NCBI RefSeq assembly: GCF_018614875.1
Contig: NZ_JAGGNW010000014.1
Coordinates: 124,001-188,000, forward strand
Reading direction: 5' to 3'
DNA length: 64,000 bases
Source: Variovorax paradoxus
Lineage (GTDB): Bacteria; Pseudomonadota; Gammaproteobacteria; Burkholderiales; Burkholderiaceae_C
Shown: positions 7,847-17,343 of the stretch, one piece after another
How the letters are laid out: each line of letters begins with the position of its first letter
How positions within the stretch are numbered: position 1 is the stretch's first letter
Program-made: the position numbers and the translations under genes
The notes under the pieces: model-generated
Database searches by the model: none
Told to the model about the DNA's origin: nothing
Seen by the model: only the letters and a program-made list of their open reading frames with translations

Positions 7847-8720
7847 GCCGCCGCGCGGTTGCGGCCACGGCCGAGGGCGGTGTCATCGCGAATACGCCCC
7901 GGCCTCCTGTCGCCACGGGTGCGGCATCGTCGTCGGGGCCGCGCCGTGCCATCTCGGCCGTGACGATGCCGGTCGGCACGGCCAGCACGCCCCAGCCCAG
8001 CAGCATCATCACCGAGGCAATGGCGCGGCCGAGATCCGTCTTGGGCACGAGGTCGCCGAAACCCACCGTGGCCATGGTGGAGATGGCCCAGTAGATCGCC
8101 ACCGGAATGCTCGTGAAGCCGTGCACCGGGCCCTCCACCACGTACATCAGCGTGCCCATCACCAGCACCACCAGCATCACGAAGCCCACGAACACCGTGA
8201 TCTTCCGCCGGCTCGCGGCCACGGCCCAGACCAGCGCGCGGTATTCCACCGAATAGCGCGACAGCTTGAAGATGCGGAACACCCGCAGCAGCCGCAGAAC
8301 ACGCACGTCGATCAGGTAGGCGAGCTCGGGCGCGAGCGCCACCAGGAAGGTCGGCAGCAGCGCGAGCAGGTCGATCACGCCATAGAAGCTCAGCGCATAG
8401 CGCAGCGGCTTGTTCACGCATGCGAGCCGCGCGATGTATTCGAGCGTGAACAGGATGGTGAACACCCATTCGAGCACGTTGAACACGGGCCGCCAGTGCT
8501 CGCGGATCGACTGCACGCTGTCGAGGATCACCACCAGCACGCTGGCCACGATCACGGCGATCAACGCCAGGTCGAAGAGCAGGCCGGCGCGCGTGTCGGC
8601 CTCGAAGATCACCGTGAACAGCCGGCGCCGCCAGCCGCTCGCCGGCTTGTCGAAGCGCGCATCGATGGCTGAAGAGATCGCGAGGGTCTGGGCGGCAGGG
8701 GCGGTGTTCGATCGGGTCAT
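7791..8720 (-). CDS. Voltage-gated K+ channel family protein
   Basis: 309 residues, six-transmembrane VIC-superfamily channel. The S4-like helix has regularly spaced arginines (RVLRLLRVFRIFKLSRY, about residues 143-159), and the pore loop ends in the K+ selectivity filter TVGFGD. The final 40 residues are Ala/Arg-rich and cytoplasmic. It resembles the bacterial Kch/KvAP-like single-subunit channels that assemble as tetramers. It converges on the YigZ-family gene and the last codons of both genes overlap by 56 bp. Gating cannot be deduced beyond the arginine-rich S4. Confidence 0.9.
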   Translation of the reverse strand: MTRSNTAPAAQTLAISSAIDARFDKPASGWRRRLFTVIFEADTRAGLLFDLALIAVIVASVLVVILDSVQSIREHWRPVFNVLEWVFTILFTLEYIARLACVNKPLRYALSFYGVIDLLALLPTFLVALAPELAYLIDVRVLRLLRVFRIFKLSRYSVEYRALVWAVAASRRKITVFVGFVMLVVLVMGTLMYVVEGPVHGFTSIPVAIYWAISTMATVGFGDLVPKTDLGRAIASVMMLLGWGVLAVPTGIVTAEMARRGPDDDAAPVATGGRGVFAMTPPSAVAATARRLTPAARRRALAQHRRGGR

Positions 8721-8855
8721 CTTGCGGGGCGGGGGGCAACGAAGAGCGTCATGGGGGTGCTGCGGGATTTATTCGGTTACGTTTCTTGCGCAATGAAGTG
8801 CCGCAGGCCGCGAACGGGTTCTTACGATAGTCGTTTTGCTTTGAGGAGCTCCCCA

Positions 8856-9374
8856 TTGGCCACACAGTCCCCCTTTTTCGGCAAGCGTGATCGTGACACC
8901 GACTCGTTGACCTCTCGTCCCGCGCCGCTGGTGGGCTCGGGTACCAATCTCTCGGGTACGCCCGTCAATCCTTCATCGCTGACCGCGCAGCAAGGGGGCC
9001 TGTCCGCAGCGGCCGCACCCGCCGCCAAGGAAGGCGGCAGCAAGCTCACCGTCGGCCCCAACATCAAGCTCAAGGGCGTCGAGATCACCGATTGCGACAC
9101 GCTCGTGGTCGAAGGCCTGGTCGAAGCCACCATGGACTCGCGCCTGATGCAGATCGCCGAACAGGGCGAGTTCAAGGGCTCGGCCGAGATCGACATTGCC
9201 GAAATCCGCGGCGTATTCGACGGCAACCTCACGGTGCGCGAAAAGCTCGTGATCCATTCGACCGGCAAGGTCACCGGCAAGATCCGCTACGGCAAGATCG
9301 TGATCGAAGAAGGCGGCCAGCTGTCCGGCGAAATCAGCTTCGGCGCCAAGCCGTCGCTGCAAGCCGCGGCCTGA
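8856..9374 (+). CDS. Bactofilin (polymer-forming cytoskeletal protein)
   Basis: 172 residues. A disordered N-terminus (about 1-65, Ser/Thr/Ala-rich) precedes the DUF583 beta-helix (about 66-165) of short repeated strands: LKGVEITDCDTLVVEGLVEA, then repeated GKITG/GQLSGE turns. Bactofilins polymerise without nucleotide and scaffold local cell-wall or membrane tasks. I chose the TTG at 8856 because GAGGAG lies 7 bases upstream (8843-8848) and the N-terminus then reads MATQSPFFGKRDRD, as I remember for relatives; the upstream ATG at 8751 gives an implausible leader. Confidence 0.85.
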   Translation: MATQSPFFGKRDRDTDSLTSRPAPLVGSGTNLSGTPVNPSSLTAQQGGLSAAAAPAAKEGGSKLTVGPNIKLKGVEITDCDTLVVEGLVEATMDSRLMQIAEQGEFKGSAEIDIAEIRGVFDGNLTVREKLVIHSTGKVTGKIRYGKIVIEEGGQLSGEISFGAKPSLQAAA

Positions 9375-9393
9375 CATTGGCCCCCCGGCTTTT

Positions 9394-9468
9394 CACTTCG
9401 CTTCGCTGCGTGTAACTCCACCCCCCGGGGGGAGGCGCGGGGCGCCTTGGGAGCGGCCCGGCGGCGCC
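9394..9468 (+). repeat. Dispersed GC-rich palindromic repeat, copy R1
   Basis: It lies between the bactofilin and the convergent DUF72 gene. It contains CTTCGCTGCGTGT, a CCCCCCGGGGGG palindrome, and GGCGCCTTGGGAGCGGCCCG. It resembles the copy inside amgK (same order: C/G palindrome, CGCCTTGGG, CGGCCCGGCGG) and more loosely the copies at 22159, 27115 and 30568. It probably also acts as a hairpin between converging genes. Confidence 0.6.
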
Positions 9469-9480
9469 CGCAGGCGCTCT

Positions 9481-10272
9481 TTACGCAGCAGGTGGAGTCC
9501 AACCCAGGCGCTCCAGCAAGGCACCGGCCGCGGCCGGTGCTTTTTCTTTGGCGCCGTTGATGAAGTAGACGAACACGTCGCGCTTCCCGGGCGTTTCGGC
9601 CCATTGCCGCGCGCGCTCGGCCCAGGCATCGAGCGCCTTCGGCGCATAGCCCGTCTTGAGCTTGGCGTCGGCCATCATGAGCCGCGCGTAGGCGACGTCG
9701 CCTTCCGGCTCCTCGAACGAGGGGAACTTGTCCGCATCGGTGAACACGGTCGAGACCTTGTGCTTCTTAGCGAGCGCCTGGTAGGCGGGCGTGATGAAGC
9801 TCTCGTGCCGCACATCCATCACGTGGCGCAGCGTGCGGCTGCCTTCCTTCTTCGGCAGCAGTTGAAGAAACGCCTCGAAGTCTTCCGCATCGAACTGCTT
9901 CGTGGGCATGAACTGCCACACGATCGGGCCGAGCTTGTCGCCGAGCTCGCTCACGCCGCTGTCGATGAAGCGCTGGATCGAGTCTCCCGCGGTGGCAAGC
10001 ACCTTGCGGTTGGTGGTGAAGCGCGAGGCCTTCATCGAGAACATGAAGTCTTCCGGCGCCTCGTCGTGCCATTTGCGGAAGGTCTCGGGCTTGAAGGTGC
10101 TGTAGTAGGTGCCGTTGATCTCGATCGCGCTCACCTGGCGGCTCGCATAGCGCAGCTCCTTCGCATGCGCGAGCCCCTTGGGATAGAAGTTGTCGCGCCA
10201 GGGCTCGTAGGTCCAGCCCCCGATGCCTGCCTTGATGTTCGCCTGGGTCCGAGTCGATGCTGCCTTGCTCAC
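9481..10272 (-). CDS. DUF72 (YecE-like) protein
   Basis: 263 residues, TIM-barrel DUF72. The N-terminus IKAGIGGWTYEPWRDNFYP and the later EINGTYYSTFKPETFRKWHD, RHVMDVRHESF and VTSVFTD-like segments are typical. The function is unknown; relatives have been suggested to be hydrolases or nucleotidases without proof. I start at GTG 10272, preceded by GGAGCG, giving VSKAASTRTQANIKAG; the longer reading frame would overlap the divergent peptidase gene. It stands alone, divergent from the M20 peptidase. Confidence 0.85.
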   Translation of the reverse strand: MSKAASTRTQANIKAGIGGWTYEPWRDNFYPKGLAHAKELRYASRQVSAIEINGTYYSTFKPETFRKWHDEAPEDFMFSMKASRFTTNRKVLATAGDSIQRFIDSGVSELGDKLGPIVWQFMPTKQFDAEDFEAFLQLLPKKEGSRTLRHVMDVRHESFITPAYQALAKKHKVSTVFTDADKFPSFEEPEGDVAYARLMMADAKLKTGYAPKALDAWAERARQWAETPGKRDVFVYFINGAKEKAPAAAGALLERLGWTPPAA

Positions 10273-10360
10273 ATTGCGCTCCGGGTTGAGATCGCCGCAC
10301 TCTACGCGCGCTCGCTCCAGGGCGCAAAATGCGTTTTTTTCCTTCCCCGCGGAGAACCCG

Positions 10361-11872
<1,512 letters not shown>

Positions 11873-11893
11873 GCACCCAATTGAAGACGCGTT

Positions 11894-13069
11894 TCAGGCG
11901 CTCGCGGCAGCCTCACGCCGGCGCGTCTGCGCAAGCCACAACAGCGCCGCGCCCGTGAGCACCACCGGCACCAGCGAGCCGTAGTTCAGCAACTGCCAGC
12001 CCTGCGTGGTGACCAGCACGCCCGAGGCGAACGAGGTCAGCGCGAGCGTGGCGAACACGCAGAAATTGAGCGCGCCCTGCGCCCGGTCGCGCTCTTGCGC
12101 GGTGTAGGCCGTGAGCGAGAGCGTCGTGCTGCCGGTGAACAGGAAATTCCACCCCACGCCCAGGAGGCACAGCGCCACGAGGAAGTGCTGCAACTCCACA
12201 CCCGACAGCGCAATGGCGATGCAGCCGAAGTTGAGCACCAGCCCCACGCCCATCACCGGCAGCGCGCCGAAGCGGCGAATGAGGTGGCCGGTGAAGAAGC
12301 CCGGTGCGAACATGCCGATCACATGCCATTCGAGCACCAGCGCGGCGTCGGAAAAAGGCAGGCTGCAGATCTGCATTGCAATGGGCGTGGCGGCCATCAG
12401 CAGGTTCATCACGCCGTAGCCCAGCGCACCCGCCGCGGCCGCCACGATGAACACCGGCTGCCGCATGATCTCCGACAGCGGCCGCCCGCCCAGCGCCTGC
12501 TGGCGCGTGAGCGTGGCCGGAAAGTCGATGAAGCGCATGACCGCCATCGACAGCAGCGCCACCGCCGCCAATGCGATGTAGGCGCCCGCGAACGGCACGG
12601 CGAACACTTCGCGCGTGGCGGCCGCCAGGTTGGGCCCCGCCACCGCGCCGATCAATCCGCCGGCCATCACCAGCGACACCGCCTTCTCGCGCCAGGCCGG
12701 TGCCGCGAGCTCGGCGGCCGCGAAGCGATAGAGGCCCGCGTTGGCGTTGTAGTAGCCGGCCACCACCGTGGCAAGGCACAAGAGCCAGAAGTTCTTGGAG
12801 ACGGCCGCGAACGCGCACAGCAAGGCCGCCCCCAGCGCCACCGCCAGCCCGATCTGGAACGATCCGCGCCGCCCGAAGCGCTGCTGCGTGCGCGCCACCA
12901 GCCCGGTGGTGAGCGCACCGCCCACCACGTAACCCATGACCGGCAGCGTGGCCATCCAGCCGTGCGGCGCGATGCTCAAGCCGACCAGGCCGTTGATGGC
13001 AATGAAGGTGACGTTGTTGGTCAGGAACAAGCCCTGGCAGATGGCAAGCAGCCAGAGGTTGCGGTTCAT
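11894..13069 (-). CDS. MFS transporter
   Basis: 391 residues with about 12 hydrophobic segments. The inter-helix loop 2-3 contains RTQQRFGRRGSF, the degenerate MFS motif A, and a second arginine-rich loop (HLIRRFGALPV) recurs in the C-terminal half. The short cytosolic N-terminus begins MNRNLWLLAICQG. The substrate is not recognisable; the general form fits drug/metabolite efflux or a YbfB/NreB-like permease. It is a single gene on the minus strand, separated from the upstream YidB-like gene by a terminator. Confidence 0.8.
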   Translation of the reverse strand: MNRNLWLLAICQGLFLTNNVTFIAINGLVGLSIAPHGWMATLPVMGYVVGGALTTGLVARTQQRFGRRGSFQIGLAVALGAALLCAFAAVSKNFWLLCLATVVAGYYNANAGLYRFAAAELAAPAWREKAVSLVMAGGLIGAVAGPNLAAATREVFAVPFAGAYIALAAVALLSMAVMRFIDFPATLTRQQALGGRPLSEIMRQPVFIVAAAAGALGYGVMNLLMAATPIAMQICSLPFSDAALVLEWHVIGMFAPGFFTGHLIRRFGALPVMGVGLVLNFGCIAIALSGVELQHFLVALCLLGVGWNFLFTGSTTLSLTAYTAQERDRAQGALNFCVFATLALTSFASGVLVTTQGWQLLNYGSLVPVVLTGAALLWLAQTRRREAAASA

Positions 13070-13156
13070 GGAGAAGGGGCGAAAGCGCGTTGCGGCATGG
13101 AGGCTGCGGTTCTACGTGATTCGCCGTGGATGCGCCAGCCGAAATGCGGCCGCGCC

Positions 13157-13180
13157 AAAAAAAAGCGCCCTCGCGGGCGC
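13157..13180 (-). terminator. Rho-independent terminator after the YidB-like gene
   Basis: Read on the minus strand: GCGCCC-GCGA-GGGCGC followed by TTTTTTTT. The perfect 6 bp GC stem and 8-base T-run sit 24 bp past the YidB-like stop codon. Confidence 0.85.
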
Positions 13181-13203
13181 CGGAATCTTCGTCGAGCAAA
13201 TGG

Positions 13204-13665
13204 TCAAGGCTGCCTGTTCTGCAGCAGGCCGCCGAGCTTTCCCAGCAGGTCGTTCGGGTTGTCCAGGCCTTGCTCCGGCACCTTGCCGTGCGGGGTGAGC
13301 TGGTCGATGAGAACGGGCAGCATGGTGGCCAGCATGGGCAGCAGCGTTTGTGCATTGATGCCGAGCTTGGAGGCGATGCTGGCAATGGTGTCGCTGCCCA
13401 GCGCGTCTTGCAGCTGGCCGCCGGACACAGGCTGGTTTTCGCCCTTGCCGATCCACGAGCCGATCACGTCGCCCAGGCCGGCCTGCTCGAATTTCGAGAC
13501 CAGTCCTCCCAGGCCGCCCGCGCCGCCGTTGTTGGCGAGCAGACCGCCCAGCGCGCCCGCCAGCCCGCCCAGGTCTCCCATCCCGCCGATGCCGCCGCCC
13601 TGCGGCTGCTGCTGTTGCGCTGCGCCCCCGAGAACCTGGCCGAGTACCGAATCGAGCATTCCCAT
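13204..13665 (-). CDS. YidB-like (DUF937) protein
   Basis: 153 residues. It begins MGMLDSVLGQVLGG, then a Gly/Gln-rich hinge, repeated GGLGGLVSKFEQAGLGD units, and the family core IGKGENQPVSGGQLQDALGS with a C-terminal LPQ-type helix region. DUF937/YidB proteins are small, Gly-rich and of unknown function; OmpR/EnvZ-linked and envelope roles have been proposed for some. ATG 13665 has AAGGAA five bases upstream, whereas the longer frame starts without a ribosome site. Single gene with its own terminator. Confidence 0.85.
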   Translation of the reverse strand: MGMLDSVLGQVLGGAAQQQQPQGGGIGGMGDLGGLAGALGGLLANNGGAGGLGGLVSKFEQAGLGDVIGSWIGKGENQPVSGGQLQDALGSDTIASIASKLGINAQTLLPMLATMLPVLIDQLTPHGKVPEQGLDNPNDLLGKLGGLLQNRQP

Positions 13666-13765
13666 GGACGTTTCCTTGGTGTGTGACAGAACTGCTGGCA
13701 TTTTCCCAGCGAGACGGGCTGCGAGGAATGAGCCTGTTTACTTTTTCAACTCGCAGCGTGACAAA

Positions 13766-15130
13766 TTACCTGGCACGCGGTGCGCGTTTGGGCAGCAATG
13801 CGGGGCTGACCCCTTGCACGCCGACCAGCCCCAGGACCGTCACCAGCGAATTCTGCGCGCCCTTCCATGCATCTGTCACGTCGATCGATTCGCTCAGGGC
13901 GTGGAAGCCGGTGGACTTGCCGCCGCCGCCGATGATGATGGCCGGGATGCCGTACGACATCGGCACGTTGGCATCGGTGCTGCCGCCGCGCAGCAGCGTC
14001 TTGTGGCCGAAGGCGGTGTTCGAGCGGACGGCCGCTTCCACGATCACCGAGTCGGACGGCGTGCGGCCGCCCGGGCGGTCGCCGATCAGCTTGTTGCTGG
14101 CGCTCAGCGTCGCCACGTTCCAGCGCTTGTTCTCCTCGGCCACCGCTTCGTCGATGGCCGCGAGGATCTTCTTCTCCGTCTCCAGCAGCGAGGCCATGTC
14201 GTCCGAGCGGATGTCGATGGCCATGCGGGCATCGGGCGCAATGGTGTTTACGGAGGTGCCGCCGCCCACGGTGCCGACGGTGAAGGTGGTCTTGGGAAAG
14301 CTGGGCGTGCGCACTTCGGCGATCTTGGCAATGGCACGGCCCATGCCGTGGATGGCGCTGGGCACCTGGCCGAACGCGGCAAAGCTGTGTCCGCCTGGGC
14401 CCTTGAACGTGACTTCGTAGCGGTGGCTCGCCGTGCCGAGGACCAGCACGTTGCCGTCGGGCGAAGGCTCCAGCCCCACCATGCCGTCGATGTCGAGGTT
14501 GTCGTGGAAGATGGCCTTCATGCCGCGCAGGTTGCCCAGCTCCTCCTCGCCGACGTTGGCGACGAAGAGCAGGTCGCCCACGGTCTGGACCTTGTTCTCG
14601 TTGAGCACCTTGAGCCACGACAGCAGCACCGACAGGCCGCGCGTATCGTCCGCGATGCCGGGGGCATGAAGCTTGCCGTCATGTTCCTTCACCTTGACAT
14701 CGGTGCCGGCGGGGAACACCGTGTCGAGGTGGGCGGAGACCAGCAGCCTGGGGCCGTTCCCCGTACCCTTGCGCAGCCCGATCACATTGCCTTCGGCATC
14801 GATCCTTGCATCGGCAAGCCCGAGCGCCTTCATGCGCGCAAGGAAGGCTTCGGCGCGCTTCTGTTCCTTGAACGGAGGCGCTTCGATCTCGGTCAGCATC
14901 TTCAGGTCTTCGATCGAGTGCTCATGGTCGGCCTTGACCGCCTCGAGCAGCTTCTGGACCGCGGGCGCCGCCATCAGCTGGGTGAAGGTTTTTTCCACCT
15001 CGGGAGCGACCTGCGCCGGCGTGGGGGCCACGGCGGTGTTCTGGGCCTGTGCGCCCTGGGCGGCGCAGAGCATGGCCAGCACAAGGGGAGCGAGGGGCGC
15101 AAGTCGGAGGGCGCGTGGCGAACGAAGCAT
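13766..15130 (-). CDS. Exported M20/M25/M40 family metallo-hydrolase
   Basis: 454 residues. A cleavable signal peptide is clear (LAPLAPLVLAMLCAAQGAQA, cleavage near residue 30). Metal motifs: SAHLDTVF (His, Asp), HAPGIADDTRG (bridging Asp), ANVGEEELGN (catalytic Glu), and FHALSESID near the end. The lid domain carries GPGGHSFAAFG. It resembles PepT-like/aminoacylase tripeptidases exported to the periplasm. ATG 15130 is preferred over an upstream ATG at 15193 because it gives a proper signal peptide. It lies 66 bp downstream of rsmE on the same strand. Confidence 0.85.
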   Translation of the reverse strand: MLRSPRALRLAPLAPLVLAMLCAAQGAQAQNTAVAPTPAQVAPEVEKTFTQLMAAPAVQKLLEAVKADHEHSIEDLKMLTEIEAPPFKEQKRAEAFLARMKALGLADARIDAEGNVIGLRKGTGNGPRLLVSAHLDTVFPAGTDVKVKEHDGKLHAPGIADDTRGLSVLLSWLKVLNENKVQTVGDLLFVANVGEEELGNLRGMKAIFHDNLDIDGMVGLEPSPDGNVLVLGTASHRYEVTFKGPGGHSFAAFGQVPSAIHGMGRAIAKIAEVRTPSFPKTTFTVGTVGGGTSVNTIAPDARMAIDIRSDDMASLLETEKKILAAIDEAVAEENKRWNVATLSASNKLIGDRPGGRTPSDSVIVEAAVRSNTAFGHKTLLRGGSTDANVPMSYGIPAIIIGGGGKSTGFHALSESIDVTDAWKGAQNSLVTVLGLVGVQGVSPALLPKRAPRAR

Positions 15131-15196
15131 GGCGTGAAGATCCTTTTCTTGTGAGGAGGATGGGCGGGACGAGGCAAGCCTCGCGGAAAACAACCG

Positions 15197-15931
15197 TCAA
15201 GGGCCGGCGAGCAGCACCAGTGCGGCGAGCGCCGCCGTTTCGGCGCGCAGCACGCGCGGCCCGAGCGTGACCGGCGCAAAGCCGCATGCGAGCGCTTCCT
15301 GTTCCTCGGCGTTGCTCAAGCCGCCTTCGGGGCCGCTCAGCACCAGCACGCTGCGGCCGGCCGGCGCCGAGGCGGTGGCATCGGCGAGGCGCCGCGTGCC
15401 TTCGGCAAGGCTCAGGACGAGGCGCAGCGCGGCGTCGCCCGCACTCGCATCGATCCACGCCGAGGGGTTCGAGAACGAGCGCACCGGATGTATACGCGGC
15501 ACGCGGTTGCGGCCGCATTGTTCGCAGGCGGCGATGGCAATCGCTTCCCAGTGCGCCCTCTTCTTCTCGGCGCGCTCGCCCGACAGGCGCAGCACGCCGT
15601 GGGCGGTGGCCAGCGGCTGAATGCTCGCGACGCCCAGTTCGGTGGCTTTTTCGACCAGCCAGTCCATGCGCTCGTTGGCCGGCATGCCGACGGCCAGATG
15701 CACCGCGCGCATGGCCTCGCGCTCTGCCGGCGCATGGGCGCCGATCGTCACCGAAACATCGCTGCGGCCCATGCGCTCGACCATGGCCGCATATTCGCCG
15801 CCTGACCCGTCGAACAGCGTGAGTGCGTCGCCGGGCTGCATGCGCAGCACCTGGACGTGGCGCGCGGGGCCGGGCGGCAGTTCGAGCGTGGCGCGCGCTG
15901 TCAGCGGCACCGGGCAATGGAAGCGGGGCAT
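15197..15931 (-). CDS. rsmE: 16S rRNA (uracil1498-N3)-methyltransferase
   Basis: 244 residues, SPOUT-class enzyme. The N-terminal PUA-like domain (1-70) begins MPRFHCPVPL, and the SPOUT domain has the trefoil-knot motifs VEKATELGVASIQPL, EQCGRNRVPRI and LVLSGPEGGLSNAEE ... LGPRVLRAETAALAAL. All three diagnostic segments are intact. It methylates N3 of U1498 in 16S rRNA using SAM. It abuts amgK (stop codon next to its start), so the two are likely co-transcribed. Confidence 0.95.
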   Translation of the reverse strand: MPRFHCPVPLTARATLELPPGPARHVQVLRMQPGDALTLFDGSGGEYAAMVERMGRSDVSVTIGAHAPAEREAMRAVHLAVGMPANERMDWLVEKATELGVASIQPLATAHGVLRLSGERAEKKRAHWEAIAIAACEQCGRNRVPRIHPVRSFSNPSAWIDASAGDAALRLVLSLAEGTRRLADATASAPAGRSVLVLSGPEGGLSNAEEQEALACGFAPVTLGPRVLRAETAALAALVLLAGP

Positions 15932-17113
15932 CTAGACCCTGCCGTAGGCGAAGCCGGTCAGCGCCGAAGTGCCTTCGATCTCGTCGATCACCCGCAGCAG
16001 CGGCGTCAGCTCCATGTAGCGGCTGGCCGTGGAACGGATGTAAGCGATGAAGCGGGGCGTGTCCGCCAGGTAGCGGGGCTTGCCGTCCCGCAGCGTCAGG
16101 CGGGCGAAGATGCCGGCCACCTTGAGATGGCGCTGAAGCCCCATCCATTCGACCGAGCGATAGAAGGCGCCGAAGTCCGCGTCGACCGGCAGCCCGGCCT
16201 TGCGTGCCGCTTCCCAGTAACGGATCGTGACGTCGAGCACGAACTCCTCGTCCCAGCTCAAGAAGGCGTCGCGCATCAGGCTTGCGATGTCGTACGTGAT
16301 GGGGCCGTAGACCGCATCCTGGAAGTCGAGCACGCCGAGCGTCGGCGCCACCGAGCCGCCGCCGGGCCGCCCCAAGGCGGCGAGCGCCCCCTCGGGGGGC
16401 AGCGAGGACACGCCAGTGCCGAGCGTGGGGGCCACATTCGTGATCATGAGGTTGCGCGGCATGAAGTCGCGGTGCACGAACACGCTCGGCGAGGCCAGGT
16501 TGCTCTCGACGATGAGCCTGAAGCTGCGCTCCAGCCGCTCCTTGAGCTTGCCCTCGACGGTGATGCCGCGGTGGCGCCCGATGTACCACTCGGGGAAAAG
16601 CGCCAGTTCGCGCTCGAGCAGGGCCCGGTCGTAGGGCGGCAGCACACCCGGCCTGGAGGCCAGTTGCCAGCGGATCAGCGCATCGATGGCCTGGTCGTAG
16701 AGCGGACGGCTGGCATCGGGCCGGGCCGGATCGATCACGTCGAGCATGGTTTCGCGGCCCAGGTCGTCGAGCAGCAGGAAACCGTGGGTCCGGTCCCATT
16801 CGAGCACCTGCGGCGCGGTCACGCCGGCTTCGGCCATCAAACGGGCGACCTGCACGAAGGGTTCGCTGTTCTCCTTGTCCGGCGGCGCATCCATCACGAT
16901 GCGGGTGCCGGCGCTTCCCGTGGCGTCGACCCGGAAGTAGCGGCGAAAGCTCGCATCGGCGGACGCGAGGCGCACCGTGCCGGGCAGCAGGCCGTGCGCG
17001 GCAGAGATGCCGGACAGCCAGTTCCGGAAAGTCGCGGCCCGCTGCGGATCTGCCCAGAGAATGGCCGTGGCGGAGGGTGTGGGCCCGGAGGCCGGGAGCG
17101 GGGGTGCTGTCAT
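15932..17113 (-). CDS. amgK: Anomeric N-acetylmuramate/N-acetylglucosamine kinase
   Basis: 393 residues, aminoglycoside-phosphotransferase fold. The catalytic loop HRDFMPRN (His214, Asp216, Asn221) and metal-binding DFQD (Asp263) are intact. AmgK phosphorylates MurNAc at C1 in the MurU peptidoglycan-recycling route that bypasses de novo UDP-MurNAc synthesis. It lies back-to-back with lptD, as in Pseudomonas, where murU follows; here rsmE follows and murU is about 20 kb away. Residues 227-254 (28 residues, from VAPTLG to GGGS) are an in-frame insertion encoded by a genomic repeat between catalytic loop and DFQD, with VAPTLG present on both sides. The insertion sits in a loop, so activity may survive. 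Confidence 0.85.
   Translation of the reverse strand: MTAPPLPASGPTPSATAILWADPQRAATFRNWLSGISAAHGLLPGTVRLASADASFRRYFRVDATGSAGTRIVMDAPPDKENSEPFVQVARLMAEAGVTAPQVLEWDRTHGFLLLDDLGRETMLDVIDPARPDASRPLYDQAIDALIRWQLASRPGVLPPYDRALLERELALFPEWYIGRHRGITVEGKLKERLERSFRLIVESNLASPSVFVHRDFMPRNLMITNVAPTLGTGVSSLPPEGALAALGRPGGGSVAPTLGVLDFQDAVYGPITYDIASLMRDAFLSWDEEFVLDVTIRYWEAARKAGLPVDADFGAFYRSVEWMGLQRHLKVAGIFARLTLRDGKPRYLADTPRFIAYIRSTASRYMELTPLLRVIDEIEGTSALTGFAYGRV
16335..16436 (-). repeat. Dispersed repeat (copy R2) inserted in-frame in amgK, with duplicated flanks
   Basis: The core GGGCCGCCCCAAGGCGGCG ... CCCCCTCGGGGGGCAGC (about 16353-16410) is the inverted counterpart of copy R1. It is bounded by two near-identical 18-mers, CCGAGCGTCGGCGCCACC (16335-16352) and CCGAGCGTGGGGGCCACA (16419-16436), matching at 15 positions and 84 bp apart, i.e. 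exactly 28 codons. The duplication looks like a target-site duplication or a slipped tandem copy; the reading frame is kept. Confidence 0.7.
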
Positions 17114-17343
17114 GGATAATCGATTCTACAAACCGCCTGGCGCGGCAACTCCTGTGGTCGTTCCTGGTCGAACGGAGTTGCCGCCGGCTCCTGCAACCTG
17201 CCGGCCTGCCGCGCCGTCCTCCCGACCCTTCGTTCCTGACCGATGCCTACGATCCAAAGCCCCCACGCTTGGCACCTTGTGCACTCGCAGCCCTCCCCGG
17301 GGAGACTGCGGGCCTTCTCCGGAACGACCAGGCGGGAGGCTTG

